Shown in pieces: positions 8,900 to 18,915 of a stretch of DNA of 64,000 nucleotides. Position 1 is the first letter of the stretch. Every line of letters begins with the position of its first letter. Origin of the DNA: Arsenophonus sp045399315 (GTDB lineage Bacteria > Pseudomonadota > Gammaproteobacteria > Enterobacterales > Enterobacteriaceae); NCBI GenBank assembly GCA_045399315.1, contig DAYVGO010000012.1:88860-152859 (forward strand), written 5' to 3'. The notes beneath the pieces were generated by a model. It saw nothing but the letters and a program-made list of their open reading frames with translations, had not been told where the DNA came from and ran no database searches. The translations under genes were made by a program, and so were the position numbers.

Positions 8900-9799
8900 G
8901 TGCTGCAAAAAATAAAGATCAAATTACAATATCTATTACCAAAACAAGCGTTAACACAAATAGCTGGTTGGCTTGCTGATCAAAAAGCGGCAGGACTTAC
9001 CCAGTTAATGATCAAGCTTTTTGCCAAGTTTTATAAAGTTGATATGGCAGAAGCGAAAGAAAGCGAATTTTCGGCTTATACTACCTTCAATGAATTTTTT
9101 ACTCGCCCATTAAAAGAAAATATTCGCCCTATTGTTGCTGATAGCAACCAACTTGCTCTACCGGCCGATGGTGTAATAAACCAATTAGGATCAATTATTG
9201 ATGATCAGCTCCTACAAGCTAAAGGTCATTCTTACAGTTTAACAGCATTATTAGCGGGTAATTATATACTGGCCGATGAGTTTCGTAATGGATTGTTTGT
9301 AACTACTTACTTATCTCCACGTGAATATCATCGTGTCCATATGCCCTGTGACGGCTTACTAACTGAAATGATATATGTTCCTGGTGATCTCTTTTCCGTT
9401 AATCAACTGACTGCAAGCAACGTTCCTAATCTTTTTGCCCGTAATGAACGTCTGATCTGTATTTTTGAGACATCGTTTGGAAAAATGGCACAAATCCTAA
9501 TAGGTGCAACGATTGTCGGAAGTATCAATACTAGTTGGTGTGGCTGTATCAACCATGAACGTGAAGGAATTATCAAACGCTGGACTTATCCAGAAAAAAA
9601 CAAGATAGGTGCTGTCTACCTGAAAAAAGGCGAAGAGATGGGAAAATTCAAACTGGGTTCAACTGTCATCAATTTGTTTGAATCTAACTATATCCAATTT
9701 AATTCTGTTCTGGCACAAGGAACCGTCACTCGAGTAGGTGAATTATTAGCAGAATCAATTTATCCAAATACTACTGAACATAGCAATTCACAAATTTAA
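8900..9799 (+). CDS. psd: Phosphatidylserine decarboxylase (pyruvoyl-dependent)
   Basis: Inner-membrane enzyme making phosphatidylethanolamine. It is a proenzyme that cleaves itself at Gly-Ser in LGST to create a pyruvoyl group; here the motif is FKLGSTVINLF near residue 253. Also visible are the catalytic Asp region PADGVINQLG and the His region SPREYHRVHMPCDG. The start is GTG 8900 (ML-Q-K-I); an overlapping ATG two bases earlier is out of frame. The 299-residue protein lacks the acidic C-terminal extension of E. coli Psd (322), ending soon after the small subunit. It lies 98 bases past rsgA and 38 before mscM. Confidence 0.95.
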   Translation: MLQKIKIKLQYLLPKQALTQIAGWLADQKAAGLTQLMIKLFAKFYKVDMAEAKESEFSAYTTFNEFFTRPLKENIRPIVADSNQLALPADGVINQLGSIIDDQLLQAKGHSYSLTALLAGNYILADEFRNGLFVTTYLSPREYHRVHMPCDGLLTEMIYVPGDLFSVNQLTASNVPNLFARNERLICIFETSFGKMAQILIGATIVGSINTSWCGCINHEREGIIKRWTYPEKNKIGAVYLKKGEEMGKFKLGSTVINLFESNYIQFNSVLAQGTVTRVGELLAESIYPNTTEHSNSQI

Positions 9800-9837
9800 T
9801 AAATTGATCTGGATATTTTTTTCTGAGGAATTATATT

Positions 9838-12800
9838 ATGCGTCTGATAGCCTGCATTCTATTTAGTCTCTTATTCATCACAATACCTGCCTTTGCAGCT
9901 ATTAATCTTGATGAAATCCAAATTAAAAAAGAGATTAAACAACTTCAAGCAAATAAGAATGCAAAAAATGTAGAGATTATTCAGGCATTACAAGCTACTT
10001 TAAATTGGCTATCAGAAGCACAAGAATCAGAGAAAAAAGCCCACACGTATCAAGAAGCAATCAATGATTTCCCTAAAATTATAAAAGAATTACAGCAACA
10101 ATTTCTTATTGAAAGCAATAAAACTATTACTATACCAACGAATATAACTATCCTGGAACTTGAACAACTTATTGTTCAAGCTAGTAGTCAACTACTTGAA
10201 CAAGGAAAACAAATTCAACAAGAACAAGATAAAAATCGCGAAATCAGCGACTCTCTTGTAACATTGCCTCAACAATTATTAGAAGCCCGGCGCCTGCTTT
10301 CTGACTCTACTGCAAGGCTACAATCTCTTAATGTTCCGGTATCTCCTTTAGCTGAAGCACAGTATAACTTAGCACAAGCAGAAGTCGCTGCAAGAAAGGC
10401 AAAAACCAATGAACTAGAAATAGCACAACTTTCTGCCAACAATCGCCAAGAAATTACTCGCTTACGACTTGAGCTGTTTAAAAAACGTTATCAGCAAATT
10501 GATAATCAGCTTCAACAACTCCGCAACCACCTAAACTTTCAGCGACAACAGAAGGCGCAACTCGCTCTTAAACATACTGGAATGTTAGCAGCTCAAGGCA
10601 GAGAACTGCCCAAATTCTTAACGGAACAATTGCAGCTGAACCGCAAATTATCACAACGACTTAATGAACAAGCACACAGAATAAATAATATTGAACAGAG
10701 GCAACGGCAGACTTCCAGTGATACACTAACCGTTCGCCAAGCGCTTGGCACAATTCGTGAGCAAGCTCAGTGGTTAAGCGGCTCGACAACTTTGGGTGAA
10801 GCATTACGAGCACAGTTATATCATTTGCCAGAAATTCCTAAAAATCAGCAAATTGATAGAGAAATCATAAACAAACGGGTTGATCGCCTAAAATACCAAG
10901 ATATGTTGGAAAATCTCAATTCCAGTAATGACGAAAGTGAGGAAAAACAACCTGAAATAAAAGATTTCACCGCAGAACAAACTCAAATTTATGATTCACT
11001 CATCCAAACTCGCAAGGAATTATTAAGCTCACTAATTTCAGGTTATGACAGTGAAATATTGGAGTTAACCAAGCTCAACGTTGCAGCAACCCAGCTAACA
11101 GATGCATTAACAGATATCAAAGATGCCACTCACCGTTATATGTTCTGGATCGCTGATAGCGATCCTATAAAACTCAACTATCCAATTACTATAGTAAAAG
11201 ATCTGACTCGTTTACTATCATTAGATACTTTATCTCAGCTTAGTGGAGCGATTAAAGTTATTATCGCCACCCAAGATAGTTTGCTATATCTCCTCGCTGC
11301 AGTTGCTATCGTCATTTTTAGCATTAGCACTCATCAGCATTACAATAATTTTCTTCTTCGCGCCAGCACACGTATTGGCAAAGTAACCCAAGATCGCTTT
11401 GCCCTAACCTTACGAACCGTATTTTGGTCTATTCTTATCGCACTACCTTTACCTATTTTATGGTCAGCGATTGGATACGGTCTCCAAAGCGCCTGGCAAT
11501 TCCCAATGGCCACAGCGATTGGTTATGGAGTCAGTGCAACAACACCGGTTTTATGGGTTTTTATGATCAGTGCAACTTTTGCCCTGCCAAATGGGTTGTT
11601 TATTTCTCATTTTGGTTGGTCAGAAGAAAATGTTAAAAGGGCAATGCGTTATTATCAACTATCAATTTTTGTCATAGTGCCATTGATGATGGCCTTGATT
11701 ACTTTTGAATATTATAATGACCGCGAATTCGCCCCAAGTTTGGGTAGATTATGTTTCTTATTGCTCTGTATTGCGCTAAGTTTGATTACACATAACCTCA
11801 AACGGGTAGGTGTACCGCTTTATTTAGATCGCCATGGTTCGGGTGAAAATGCAATTAGTAATGTATTATGGTTATTACTTATTATTGCTCCCATATTTTC
11901 GGCCGTTGCTGCATTATTGGGTTATCTTTCAACCTCCCAAGAATTATTAGCCAGACTGGAAACCTCTGTCGCAATCTGGTTTTTCTTACTGATTATTTAT
12001 CATATTATCCGCCGCTGGATGTCTATCCAACGACGTAAAATTGCTTTTGAAAGAGCAAAACAGCGTCGTGCTGATATTCTCGCTCAGAGGGCAAAAGATG
12101 AAGGTGACAATAATAGTAGTGGTGAAAACTTAGTCGATATAGAAGAAAGTACGATTGACTTAGATACAATCAGTGCCCAATCGCTGGGTCTAGTACGCTC
12201 GATTCTCACTATGGTAGCATTAGTGTCATTAATTTTAATTTGGTCTGAATTACATTCAGCATTCTCTTTCCTGGAAAATATCCGGCTTTGGAATGTTACT
12301 ACTACCATTAATGGTGTAGATACCATCCAACCTATCACCCTAGGTTCTTTATTTATTACCATTCTTATTATTATAATCACTGCACAACTAATAAGAAATT
12401 TGCCAGCACTATTGGAACTGGCACTGTTACAACACCTTGATTTAACGCCAGGGACTGGTTATGCGATCACTACGTTGACTAAATATACTATTGCCCTTGT
12501 TGGTAGCATAGTCGCATTTTCGATGCTTGGTATTGAATGGTCAAAACTGCAATGGTTAATTGCCGCGATGGGGGTTGGATTAGGTTTTGGTTTACAGGAA
12601 ATCTTTACCAATATCATTTCAGGTTTGATGATTTTATTTGAAAAACCGATTCGTATCGGCGATACAGTCACTATTCGTGATTTAACCGGCAGCATTACTA
12701 AAATTAATACTAGGGCCACGACCTTGACAGATTGGGATCGCAAAGAAATTATTGTTCCCAATAAGGCATTTATTACAGAGCAATTTATTAACTGGTCGTT

Positions 12801-13182
12801 GTCCGATACCATTACTCGTATTGTCTTAACCATTCCCGCACCCGCTGATATAGATAGCGCCAAAATCAGCCAGATCTTACTGAATGCAGCCGAGAAAACT
12901 CCAATGATTTTAACTGATCCGGCACCTGAGGTATATCTGGTTGACATACAACAAGGTATTCAAATCTTTGAATTACGCATCTACGCATCAGAAATGGGAC
13001 ATCGGATGCCTGCTCGACATGAAGTTCATCAAAATATTTTAGCCAGTTTTGCTCGACACGGGATCACTCTGCCATTCCCACCCTTTCAAGCTCGAATTAA
13101 TATAGCAAATAATAATTTATTACAAAGTACAACAAAAAAAACAACCAGCCGCAATCCGGCGAGAAAAGCCAGAGAATTATAA
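9838..13182 (+). CDS. mscM: Miniconductance mechanosensitive channel MscM (YjeP)
   Basis: Large inner-membrane MscS-type channel that protects against hypo-osmotic shock. Its 1114 residues (E. coli 1107) begin with a signal peptide ending in IPAFAA near residue 21. A long Gln-rich periplasmic coiled-coil region (about 25-430) follows, then clusters of membrane helices from about 478. The MscS pore and beta domain lies near 870-1090, with GVGLGFGLQEIFTNIISG as the pore-lining helix and EKPIRIGDTVTI at the start of the beta domain. TGAGGAA precedes the ATG. It is third in the rsgA-psd-mscM group. No damage is seen, notable for so large a gene in this genome. Confidence 0.95.
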   Translation: MRLIACILFSLLFITIPAFAAINLDEIQIKKEIKQLQANKNAKNVEIIQALQATLNWLSEAQESEKKAHTYQEAINDFPKIIKELQQQFLIESNKTITIPTNITILELEQLIVQASSQLLEQGKQIQQEQDKNREISDSLVTLPQQLLEARRLLSDSTARLQSLNVPVSPLAEAQYNLAQAEVAARKAKTNELEIAQLSANNRQEITRLRLELFKKRYQQIDNQLQQLRNHLNFQRQQKAQLALKHTGMLAAQGRELPKFLTEQLQLNRKLSQRLNEQAHRINNIEQRQRQTSSDTLTVRQALGTIREQAQWLSGSTTLGEALRAQLYHLPEIPKNQQIDREIINKRVDRLKYQDMLENLNSSNDESEEKQPEIKDFTAEQTQIYDSLIQTRKELLSSLISGYDSEILELTKLNVAATQLTDALTDIKDATHRYMFWIADSDPIKLNYPITIVKDLTRLLSLDTLSQLSGAIKVIIATQDSLLYLLAAVAIVIFSISTHQHYNNFLLRASTRIGKVTQDRFALTLRTVFWSILIALPLPILWSAIGYGLQSAWQFPMATAIGYGVSATTPVLWVFMISATFALPNGLFISHFGWSEENVKRAMRYYQLSIFVIVPLMMALITFEYYNDREFAPSLGRLCFLLLCIALSLITHNLKRVGVPLYLDRHGSGENAISNVLWLLLIIAPIFSAVAALLGYLSTSQELLARLETSVAIWFFLLIIYHIIRRWMSIQRRKIAFERAKQRRADILAQRAKDEGDNNSSGENLVDIEESTIDLDTISAQSLGLVRSILTMVALVSLILIWSELHSAFSFLENIRLWNVTTTINGVDTIQPITLGSLFITILIIIITAQLIRNLPALLELALLQHLDLTPGTGYAITTLTKYTIALVGSIVAFSMLGIEWSKLQWLIAAMGVGLGFGLQEIFTNIISGLMILFEKPIRIGDTVTIRDLTGSITKINTRATTLTDWDRKEIIVPNKAFITEQFINWSLSDTITRIVLTIPAPADIDSAKISQILLNAAEKTPMILTDPAPEVYLVDIQQGIQIFELRIYASEMGHRMPARHEVHQNILASFARHGITLPFPPFQARINIANNNLLQSTTKKTTSRNPARKAREL

Positions 13183-13323
13183 ATTGCTGTTAAAATTTTG
13201 CCGTTAAATAAAAGGAAAAAAGTCCCATAAAAATTTAGCAAAACATATCATATTCAGTTTTAATATAAAAGTAATATTATTTTAATATATAACTGATTTA
13301 ATCTAGCTATTGTTAATTTATTT

Positions 13324-14106
13324 TTAATCAATTGGAGTAGGATACTTTTTAATATAACATTCAGCTAACGCTTCTGCTACTTTCATTTCTTTATCAGAAA
13401 ACAATTTACCAATCTTATCATGAAACTTTTGACTTTCTTTATTACCATTACAAGCTGCGGTTGCTAACCATGCATATGCCTTTTTATTGTCCTTATTAAC
13501 ACCAATCCCTTCTGCATACATCACACCTAAACGATCCTGGGCTTTAGCATACCCTTGTATTGCTGCTTGTTTGAACCAATAGACGGCTTTTTTATAATCT
13601 TTTATCACGCCATTGCCAATGCTATACATTAATCCCAAATTAAATTGCGCTAATGCATAACCGCCTTTTGCTGCTTGCTCATACCAATATGCCGCTTCCT
13701 GTAAATTTCGTTTCACACCTAATCCATGAGCACACATAGTAGCCATATTACTCTGCGCACGTACATGCTGTTGAATCGCTGACCTTTGGTACCATTCTAT
13801 TGCCTGATCATAATCACGCCTAACACCAAAACCATTAACATACATGGTAGCGAGCCTAAACTGCGCATCAGCATTACCTGCCTTAGCCGATTTCAAATAC
13901 CAATCGACTGCTAATTTGGAGTTCTGAGAAATCCCTTGTCCACGGAAATATTTTTCGCCTAGTTCATACTGAGCTTTATCATTACCTTGTTCTGCTAATT
14001 GCTGTAATTGAGTTATTCTATTAGATTTTGTCTTTTTTATATCAGCAGATACTAAGGAACTATAACCCACTATTCCAAGCGTAAATACCAGAATTAATTT
14101 TCTCAT
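13324..14106 (-). CDS. Sel1-repeat protein with signal peptide
   Basis: A 260-residue exported protein of five or so Sel1-like repeats. A signal peptide (MRKLILVFTLGIVGYSSLVSA) precedes repeats of about 36 residues, each with the A..LG..Y..G.GV..D...A..WY..AA..G pattern (for example AQFNLGLMYSIGNGVIKDYK and AQDRLGVMYAEGIGVNKDNK). The tail LAECYIKKYP ends the solenoid. Such proteins are protein-protein adaptors and are common in host-associated bacteria; the partner cannot be read from sequence. AGGAGC lies seven bases upstream of the ATG. It sits at the seam between mscM and yigL, which are far apart in E. coli, so it may be an insertion or a rearrangement-associated gene. Confidence 0.85.
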   Translation of the reverse strand: MRKLILVFTLGIVGYSSLVSADIKKTKSNRITQLQQLAEQGNDKAQYELGEKYFRGQGISQNSKLAVDWYLKSAKAGNADAQFRLATMYVNGFGVRRDYDQAIEWYQRSAIQQHVRAQSNMATMCAHGLGVKRNLQEAAYWYEQAAKGGYALAQFNLGLMYSIGNGVIKDYKKAVYWFKQAAIQGYAKAQDRLGVMYAEGIGVNKDNKKAYAWLATAACNGNKESQKFHDKIGKLFSDKEMKVAEALAECYIKKYPTPID

Positions 14107-14402
14107 ACCGCCAGCTCCTTTTTATAACTAACGCTTCAAAAATTATACTAAGATAATAGTTAATCTTAGCATCCTCTTATTTCGCACTATAAAAATCACA
14201 AATTAAAAAATAGATTTAAGAAATTTATTTTCCGTAAAATAAATATAAACCATAATAATTTTCACAAATTAATTATTAACTAGTCTGTTGATATAATTAA
14301 AAAAACTGAATTACTTCAGCAAATTAATAATAAATTATTCCGTTATTTTTTAAAGTGTATTTCCATAAATTTAATTTACATGGTTTTTATTTGTTCCTAA
14401 TA
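14107..14402. other. AT-rich intergenic region upstream of the Sel1 gene
   Basis: Just under 300 bases with no open frame, tRNA or clear hairpin. It lies downstream of yigL and upstream of the Sel1-repeat gene, so it must carry that gene's promoter, but I could not choose one among several AT-rich candidates. Confidence 0.5.
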
Positions 14403-15209
14403 TTAAATACCGCTATAAAGTCGTCGCAAATAATAGGAAACGGCTTCTTCTTTATTAGAACCAATAATTTCCATATCAAGCAAACTATCACGTAATAATT
14501 GATGTGAATTTTTCATAATGCAGCCTTTTCCCGCCATTGTTAACATTTCATAATCATTCATTCCGTCACCAAAAGCGATACAATCCTGCAAAGTATAGCC
14601 TAATAAATCCGCTACTTGCTTTAGTGCATTCCCTTTAGAAACACTGCCATTCATAACCTCAAGGCAATTCTGTAATGAAAAACTAACGTTGACACGATCG
14701 CCCCAACGATCTCTGATTCGCTCTTGCAATAACAGTAATTGTTGATGGTCTTCACAAATAAAATAGACTTTACTCACATCCATCGTCGAAAAATTATCAC
14801 GATCGAAAAGTTGATAATGAAAAACAGACTCTTGAATGAATTCCTTTTGTTCCAGGCTCTCCCGGTTAATTAGCCAAGTATCGCTTGAATAATAGTTTGT
14901 CAAAATATTGGGATTATCAAATTCCATTAGACAGAGCTCATGAACAATATCAGGATCAACATTATGTTTTAAAATAAGCTCTCCATTCGTATTATGTATC
15001 CTAGCACCATTAGATGTGATCATATAAGCATTAATACCTAATCCAACCCGTATCTGATCAACATCAATATAGTGGCGACCAGTAGCAAAAATGAAATGAA
15101 TATTTTTTTCTGCTAATAATTTTAACGTTTCTTTTGTATAAAGTGGTAAAGTGTGGTCAGGAGATAGTAAAGTACCATCTAAATCTGAAGCAACGACAGC
15201 ATACCTCAT
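14403..15209 (-). CDS. yigL: HAD-superfamily sugar/pyridoxal phosphatase YigL
   Basis: Cof-type HAD phosphatase; E. coli YigL acts on pyridoxal phosphate and sugar phosphates and helps in glucose-phosphate stress. Motif I is ASDLDGTLLSP (nucleophile and acid Asp), motif II is FATGRH, and the C-terminal motif is GDGMNDYEML, with the conserved Lys in VSKGNALKQ. The 268 residues match the E. coli length (266). The start at 15209 gives MRYAVVASDLDG, equivalent to the E. coli N-terminus. It lies 19 bases after pldB on the same strand, the usual pair. Confidence 0.93.
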   Translation of the reverse strand: MRYAVVASDLDGTLLSPDHTLPLYTKETLKLLAEKNIHFIFATGRHYIDVDQIRVGLGINAYMITSNGARIHNTNGELILKHNVDPDIVHELCLMEFDNPNILTNYYSSDTWLINRESLEQKEFIQESVFHYQLFDRDNFSTMDVSKVYFICEDHQQLLLLQERIRDRWGDRVNVSFSLQNCLEVMNGSVSKGNALKQVADLLGYTLQDCIAFGDGMNDYEMLTMAGKGCIMKNSHQLLRDSLLDMEIIGSNKEEAVSYYLRRLYSGI

Positions 15210-15228
15210 TTTTTATCCTTGGTTAATA

Positions 15229-16224
15229 TCAATATTGATCAAAAAAATCACAAATTGCATTAAGTGCCATCACACGCAATGCATCGTTTTCAAACAGTAT
15301 TTCGTGGTACGCGCCTTCAATAATTAAAGGTAATTTTTCCCCTCTTCTTATCTGCATTTTTTGTCGAGCAGCACAAAACTTTTGAATATCCCGATTACTA
15401 ACAACTTTATCTTCACTAGCTTGCAATATAATAAGCGGAATCGAAATTTCTGTCGCTTTTTCAATTAAACTAGTACCAAACTGCAAACTCTCACCGATCC
15501 AATGATAAGTTGGACCACCAAGACGTAATTCAGGATAATCGGCATAATAACGTAAATAACGCCGATAACGTTCATAACTATGGGTCAATACATTAATAAT
15601 ATAGGGCAATGGCTGCCATTTAACGGTTGATATCGCATAATCATCGCGGGTATTGGCTCTCGCTTCAGCGCGTTTAATGATAAAATTTGCCAACCAACGT
15701 GATACTGGTAAATGAATGCCTATCATTGGAGCACACAAGGCTGTGGCATTAAAAGTCAGACTATCTCTCAGCAAATAACCAGCGAGAATAGCACCTCCCA
15801 TTGAGTGGGACAGTGCATAACAGTATTGATAGTGTCGTGGTTTAATCTCAAGGGTGACAAAGGATGCAAAATCATCAATATAGTCAGCAAATTTTTCTAC
15901 ATGTCCCTTCTGTGGATCAGCTAACATTCTTCCCGATCGGCCTTGACCACGATGATCAATAATAAAAATATCATAGCCAAGATAATAAAGATCATAAGCT
16001 ACTTCAGGATATTTCACATAACTTTCACCACGTCCAGGTAAAATGACAATGGCTTTATTATGTTGAGTAGAACAAAGTTTAATATAACAAATAGGAACAT
16101 TATCGACACCAATAAATTTGGCCTCATCACGCATTTTCCAAAAGTCTAAAAGTGGGCCGTTAGCAAAAGCTAAAAACTGAGATTCACGTGTCAACCAACT
16201 CGCTTTTAGCATGTCAGGTGTCAT
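15229..16224 (-). CDS. pldB: Lysophospholipase L2
   Basis: Alpha/beta hydrolase that removes the acyl chain from lysophospholipids at the inner membrane. Visible are the oxyanion/cap region VILPGRGESYVKYPE, DHRGQGRSGR, the nucleophile elbow SHSMGGAILAGY, a late acid (QASEDKVVSN) and the His near the end (GAYHEILFEN). The 331 residues compare with 340 in E. coli. Its stop is 19 bases before yigL and its start 14 bases after the recQ stop, so the three are probably cotranscribed. In E. coli rhtB and rhtC lie between recQ and pldB; both are gone here. Confidence 0.93.
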   Translation of the reverse strand: MTPDMLKASWLTRESQFLAFANGPLLDFWKMRDEAKFIGVDNVPICYIKLCSTQHNKAIVILPGRGESYVKYPEVAYDLYYLGYDIFIIDHRGQGRSGRMLADPQKGHVEKFADYIDDFASFVTLEIKPRHYQYCYALSHSMGGAILAGYLLRDSLTFNATALCAPMIGIHLPVSRWLANFIIKRAEARANTRDDYAISTVKWQPLPYIINVLTHSYERYRRYLRYYADYPELRLGGPTYHWIGESLQFGTSLIEKATEISIPLIILQASEDKVVSNRDIQKFCAARQKMQIRRGEKLPLIIEGAYHEILFENDALRVMALNAICDFFDQY

Positions 16225-16238
16225 AATTATTCCTCAAC

Positions 16239-18065
16239 TCATTCAAAACCTGCCAGATGATCACGAATTAATACCATGAATGCATCGCCAAAACGCGCTA
16301 ATTTTCTTTGACCTACGCCGTTGATCAACAGTAATTCATACGACTGGACAGGACATCGCTCCGCCATCTCGATTAAAGTGGCATCATTAAAAACCACAAA
16401 AGGTGGAATATTTTCTTCAGTAGCAATAACTTTTCGCAATTGGCGTAATTTAGCAAATAATTTCTTATCATAATGGCTTTTATAGTTTTTATTTTGCTGA
16501 TTACGGCTTTTTTTCGAGAAAGTTCTAGCAACAGCAAGCTGCAATGGCACCTCTCCACGCAGTATCGGACGAGCGGCCTCTGTTAATTGTAATGCTGAAA
16601 AATGGGCAATATTTTGGCTTACCAACCCCATATGAATAAGTTGCCGACAAACACTAACCCAATGTTCATGACTCTGCTCTTTACCTAAACCATAGACTGG
16701 CAACTTATCATGGCCAAATTCACGAATACGTTGATGATTAGCACCACACAAAATTTCAACAATATAACCGATACCAAAACGCTGTCCAGTCCGATAAATA
16801 CAAGAAAGTGCTTTCTGAGCATCAATCAAACCATCATAACGCTTTGGTGGATCTAAACAGATGTCGCAATTACCACAAGGTTGCTGCCGATTTTCACCAA
16901 AATAATTTAACAATACCAGGCGACGACATGTTTGCGCTTCGGCAAAAGCGCTCATGGCATTCAATTTGTGGTGTTCAACCTCTTGCAAGTGTCCAGCAAG
17001 CTTTTCCTCCAAGCAACGACGCAACCAAGTTAAATCGACAGGATCATAAAATAAGATGGCTTCCGCAGCTAAGCCATCACGCCCAGCTCTACCTGTTTCT
17101 TGATAATAGGATTCTATATTGCGTGCAATATCAAAATGGACAACAAAACGGACATTAGATTTATTAATACCCATCCCAAATGCTACCGTTGCCACTACTA
17201 CTTGCAAATCATCTTTTTGAAAAGCATCCTGTACTTTAGCACGTTGTGTATTATCCAGCCCAGCATGATAAGCCGCAACGCTTAAACCTCGTTTATGTAA
17301 TCGCTCAGCGGTCTCTTCAGTTTTATTACGACTATTACAATAAACAATTCCACTGTTACCTTTTTGCCCTTTAATAAAAAACCACAGCTGATCAAGCGAC
17401 TTATACTTTTCTACTAAAGTGTAACGAATATTAGGTCGATCAAAGCTGCTAATATGAACAAGAGGTGCACGCAGTTCAAGCCAGTGTATAATGTCATTAC
17501 GCGTTGTTTGATCCGCTGTGGCCGTTAAGGCAATAACCGGTAACTGAGGAAAACGACGCCGCAATTGCCCTAATGCCCGATATTCAGGACGAAAATCATG
17601 TCCCCATTGTGAAATACAGTGAGCTTCATCGACTGCTAATAAAGCAGGATTTAGCTTCGGCAATTGTTCGAGAAAATTATCCATGACCAATCGCTCTGGG
17701 GCGATATAAAGCAATTTTATTTTGCCTTGCCAGCAATGCTCAATTATCTGCTTTTGCTGTTGCCCAGTCTGCGTAGAATTAAGATAACTGGCTTCAATAC
17801 CACACTGAGAAAGTTGATCAACTTGATCTTTCATCAAAGAAATCAGTGGTGAAACCACTATTGTCAAGCCAGGTAAAATTAAAGCTGGTATTTGATAACA
17901 GAGAGACTTTCCGCCACCTGTTGGCATGACGACCAAACAATCTCGCTTTGACAGTATAGTATTAATAATTTGCTCTTGGCCTAGCCGAAATTGCTGATAA
18001 CCAAAAATCTCCTGTAACACTTGCCTGGCCGGTGACGTCATATTGATAATTTTCGCAATAGACAC
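16239..18065 (-). CDS. recQ: ATP-dependent DNA helicase RecQ
   Basis: 3'-5' superfamily 2 helicase of the RecF pathway. The 608 residues (E. coli 609) hold Walker A TGGGKSLCYQIPAL, Walker B VDEAHCISQWGHDFRP, motif III ALTATAD, motif VI QETGRAGRDG, the zinc-binding RQC cysteines (QTCRR and CGNCDICLD), and a C-terminal HRDC domain ending near VGQRKLARFGDAFMVLI. No disrupted motif is seen. In E. coli pldA lies upstream; here only about 250 bases of gene-free DNA separate recQ from the divergent yigI. Confidence 0.97.
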   Translation of the reverse strand: MSIAKIINMTSPARQVLQEIFGYQQFRLGQEQIINTILSKRDCLVVMPTGGGKSLCYQIPALILPGLTIVVSPLISLMKDQVDQLSQCGIEASYLNSTQTGQQQKQIIEHCWQGKIKLLYIAPERLVMDNFLEQLPKLNPALLAVDEAHCISQWGHDFRPEYRALGQLRRRFPQLPVIALTATADQTTRNDIIHWLELRAPLVHISSFDRPNIRYTLVEKYKSLDQLWFFIKGQKGNSGIVYCNSRNKTEETAERLHKRGLSVAAYHAGLDNTQRAKVQDAFQKDDLQVVVATVAFGMGINKSNVRFVVHFDIARNIESYYQETGRAGRDGLAAEAILFYDPVDLTWLRRCLEEKLAGHLQEVEHHKLNAMSAFAEAQTCRRLVLLNYFGENRQQPCGNCDICLDPPKRYDGLIDAQKALSCIYRTGQRFGIGYIVEILCGANHQRIREFGHDKLPVYGLGKEQSHEHWVSVCRQLIHMGLVSQNIAHFSALQLTEAARPILRGEVPLQLAVARTFSKKSRNQQNKNYKSHYDKKLFAKLRQLRKVIATEENIPPFVVFNDATLIEMAERCPVQSYELLLINGVGQRKLARFGDAFMVLIRDHLAGFE

Positions 18066-18319
18066 TGATATCCTTAATAAACGTGGCTAATCAATTTTGA
18101 TAACAAGCGGTAAATAAATACATGCTACATCACTCTGGTAAGAATTACAGCATATCATTACTTTCCGTTATAAAATTAACGCATTAGAACAAAAAATGGT
18201 CACTCCTGTTAAATAGCAATTTATTTTTTCAGTTTATGAAACAAATCATAGAAAGACCGTCAATCTTTGCATAATATTAATTGTTGATTAACATAATATC
18301 TAAAATATAAAGAATATTT

Positions 18320-18790
18320 ATGAATGTGCCTACCTTTACCTTAGACGAAGCATTGGAACTTGTCGTTGCAAAATTTTTCCATGAAATGCCTTTCAACAGA
18401 TTATTAGGTCTTGAGGTATTATCGTTTGATAAAACTCAGACCAAGTTAATTTTTAATAATAAACCTGAATTGATAGGAAACTATGAACAACAGATATTAC
18501 ACGGTGGTGTTATTGCTGCAGTGTTGGATGTTGCTAGCGGCTTAATTTGTATTAGTGATATGTTAAATCGGATGACTTCATTTTCAAAAGAAAGGCTCAG
18601 AAAACGCTTAGCGACCATTGGTACTATTGATTTAAATATTAATTACTTGCGTCCAGGTCATGGTAAAAAATTTATTGCCAGTGCAGAAGTTATTCGCACT
18701 GGCAATAAGATCTCAGTTGCACGAGCTGAATTATATAATGAAGAAAATAAACATATCGCCACTGGCATAGCCACTTACTTAGTGGGGTAA
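18320..18790 (+). CDS. yigI: Hotdog-fold thioesterase YigI
   Basis: A 156-residue member of the YigI family (E. coli 155), acyl-CoA thioesterase by homology and by reported activity on medium and long chains. The hotdog signature is LHGGVIAAVLDVASGL (catalytic region), followed by TIDLNINYLRPGHGKKF and the final strand KHIATGIATYLVG, nearly collinear with the E. coli protein. The ATG at 18320 matches the family start. It is divergent from recQ and convergent with corA. Its usual neighbours pldA, rarD and yigF are missing here. Confidence 0.9.
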   Translation: MNVPTFTLDEALELVVAKFFHEMPFNRLLGLEVLSFDKTQTKLIFNNKPELIGNYEQQILHGGVIAAVLDVASGLICISDMLNRMTSFSKERLRKRLATIGTIDLNINYLRPGHGKKFIASAEVIRTGNKISVARAELYNEENKHIATGIATYLVG

Positions 18791-18915
18791 TATAAAGATA
18801 ATCCAGCTAACCACCGATAGTAAAAATCTGTTTTAAGCTAACTACATGAAAGCTTATGTTATCAGCTTGCTATTGCAATCCGCTCACCATACATATCTTT
18901 AATCATCAAATAAAC

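Noticed and set aside
12459..12947. 162-residue minus-strand frame inside mscM
   Set aside because: Antisense shadow of a highly conserved membrane-channel gene; no independent signals.
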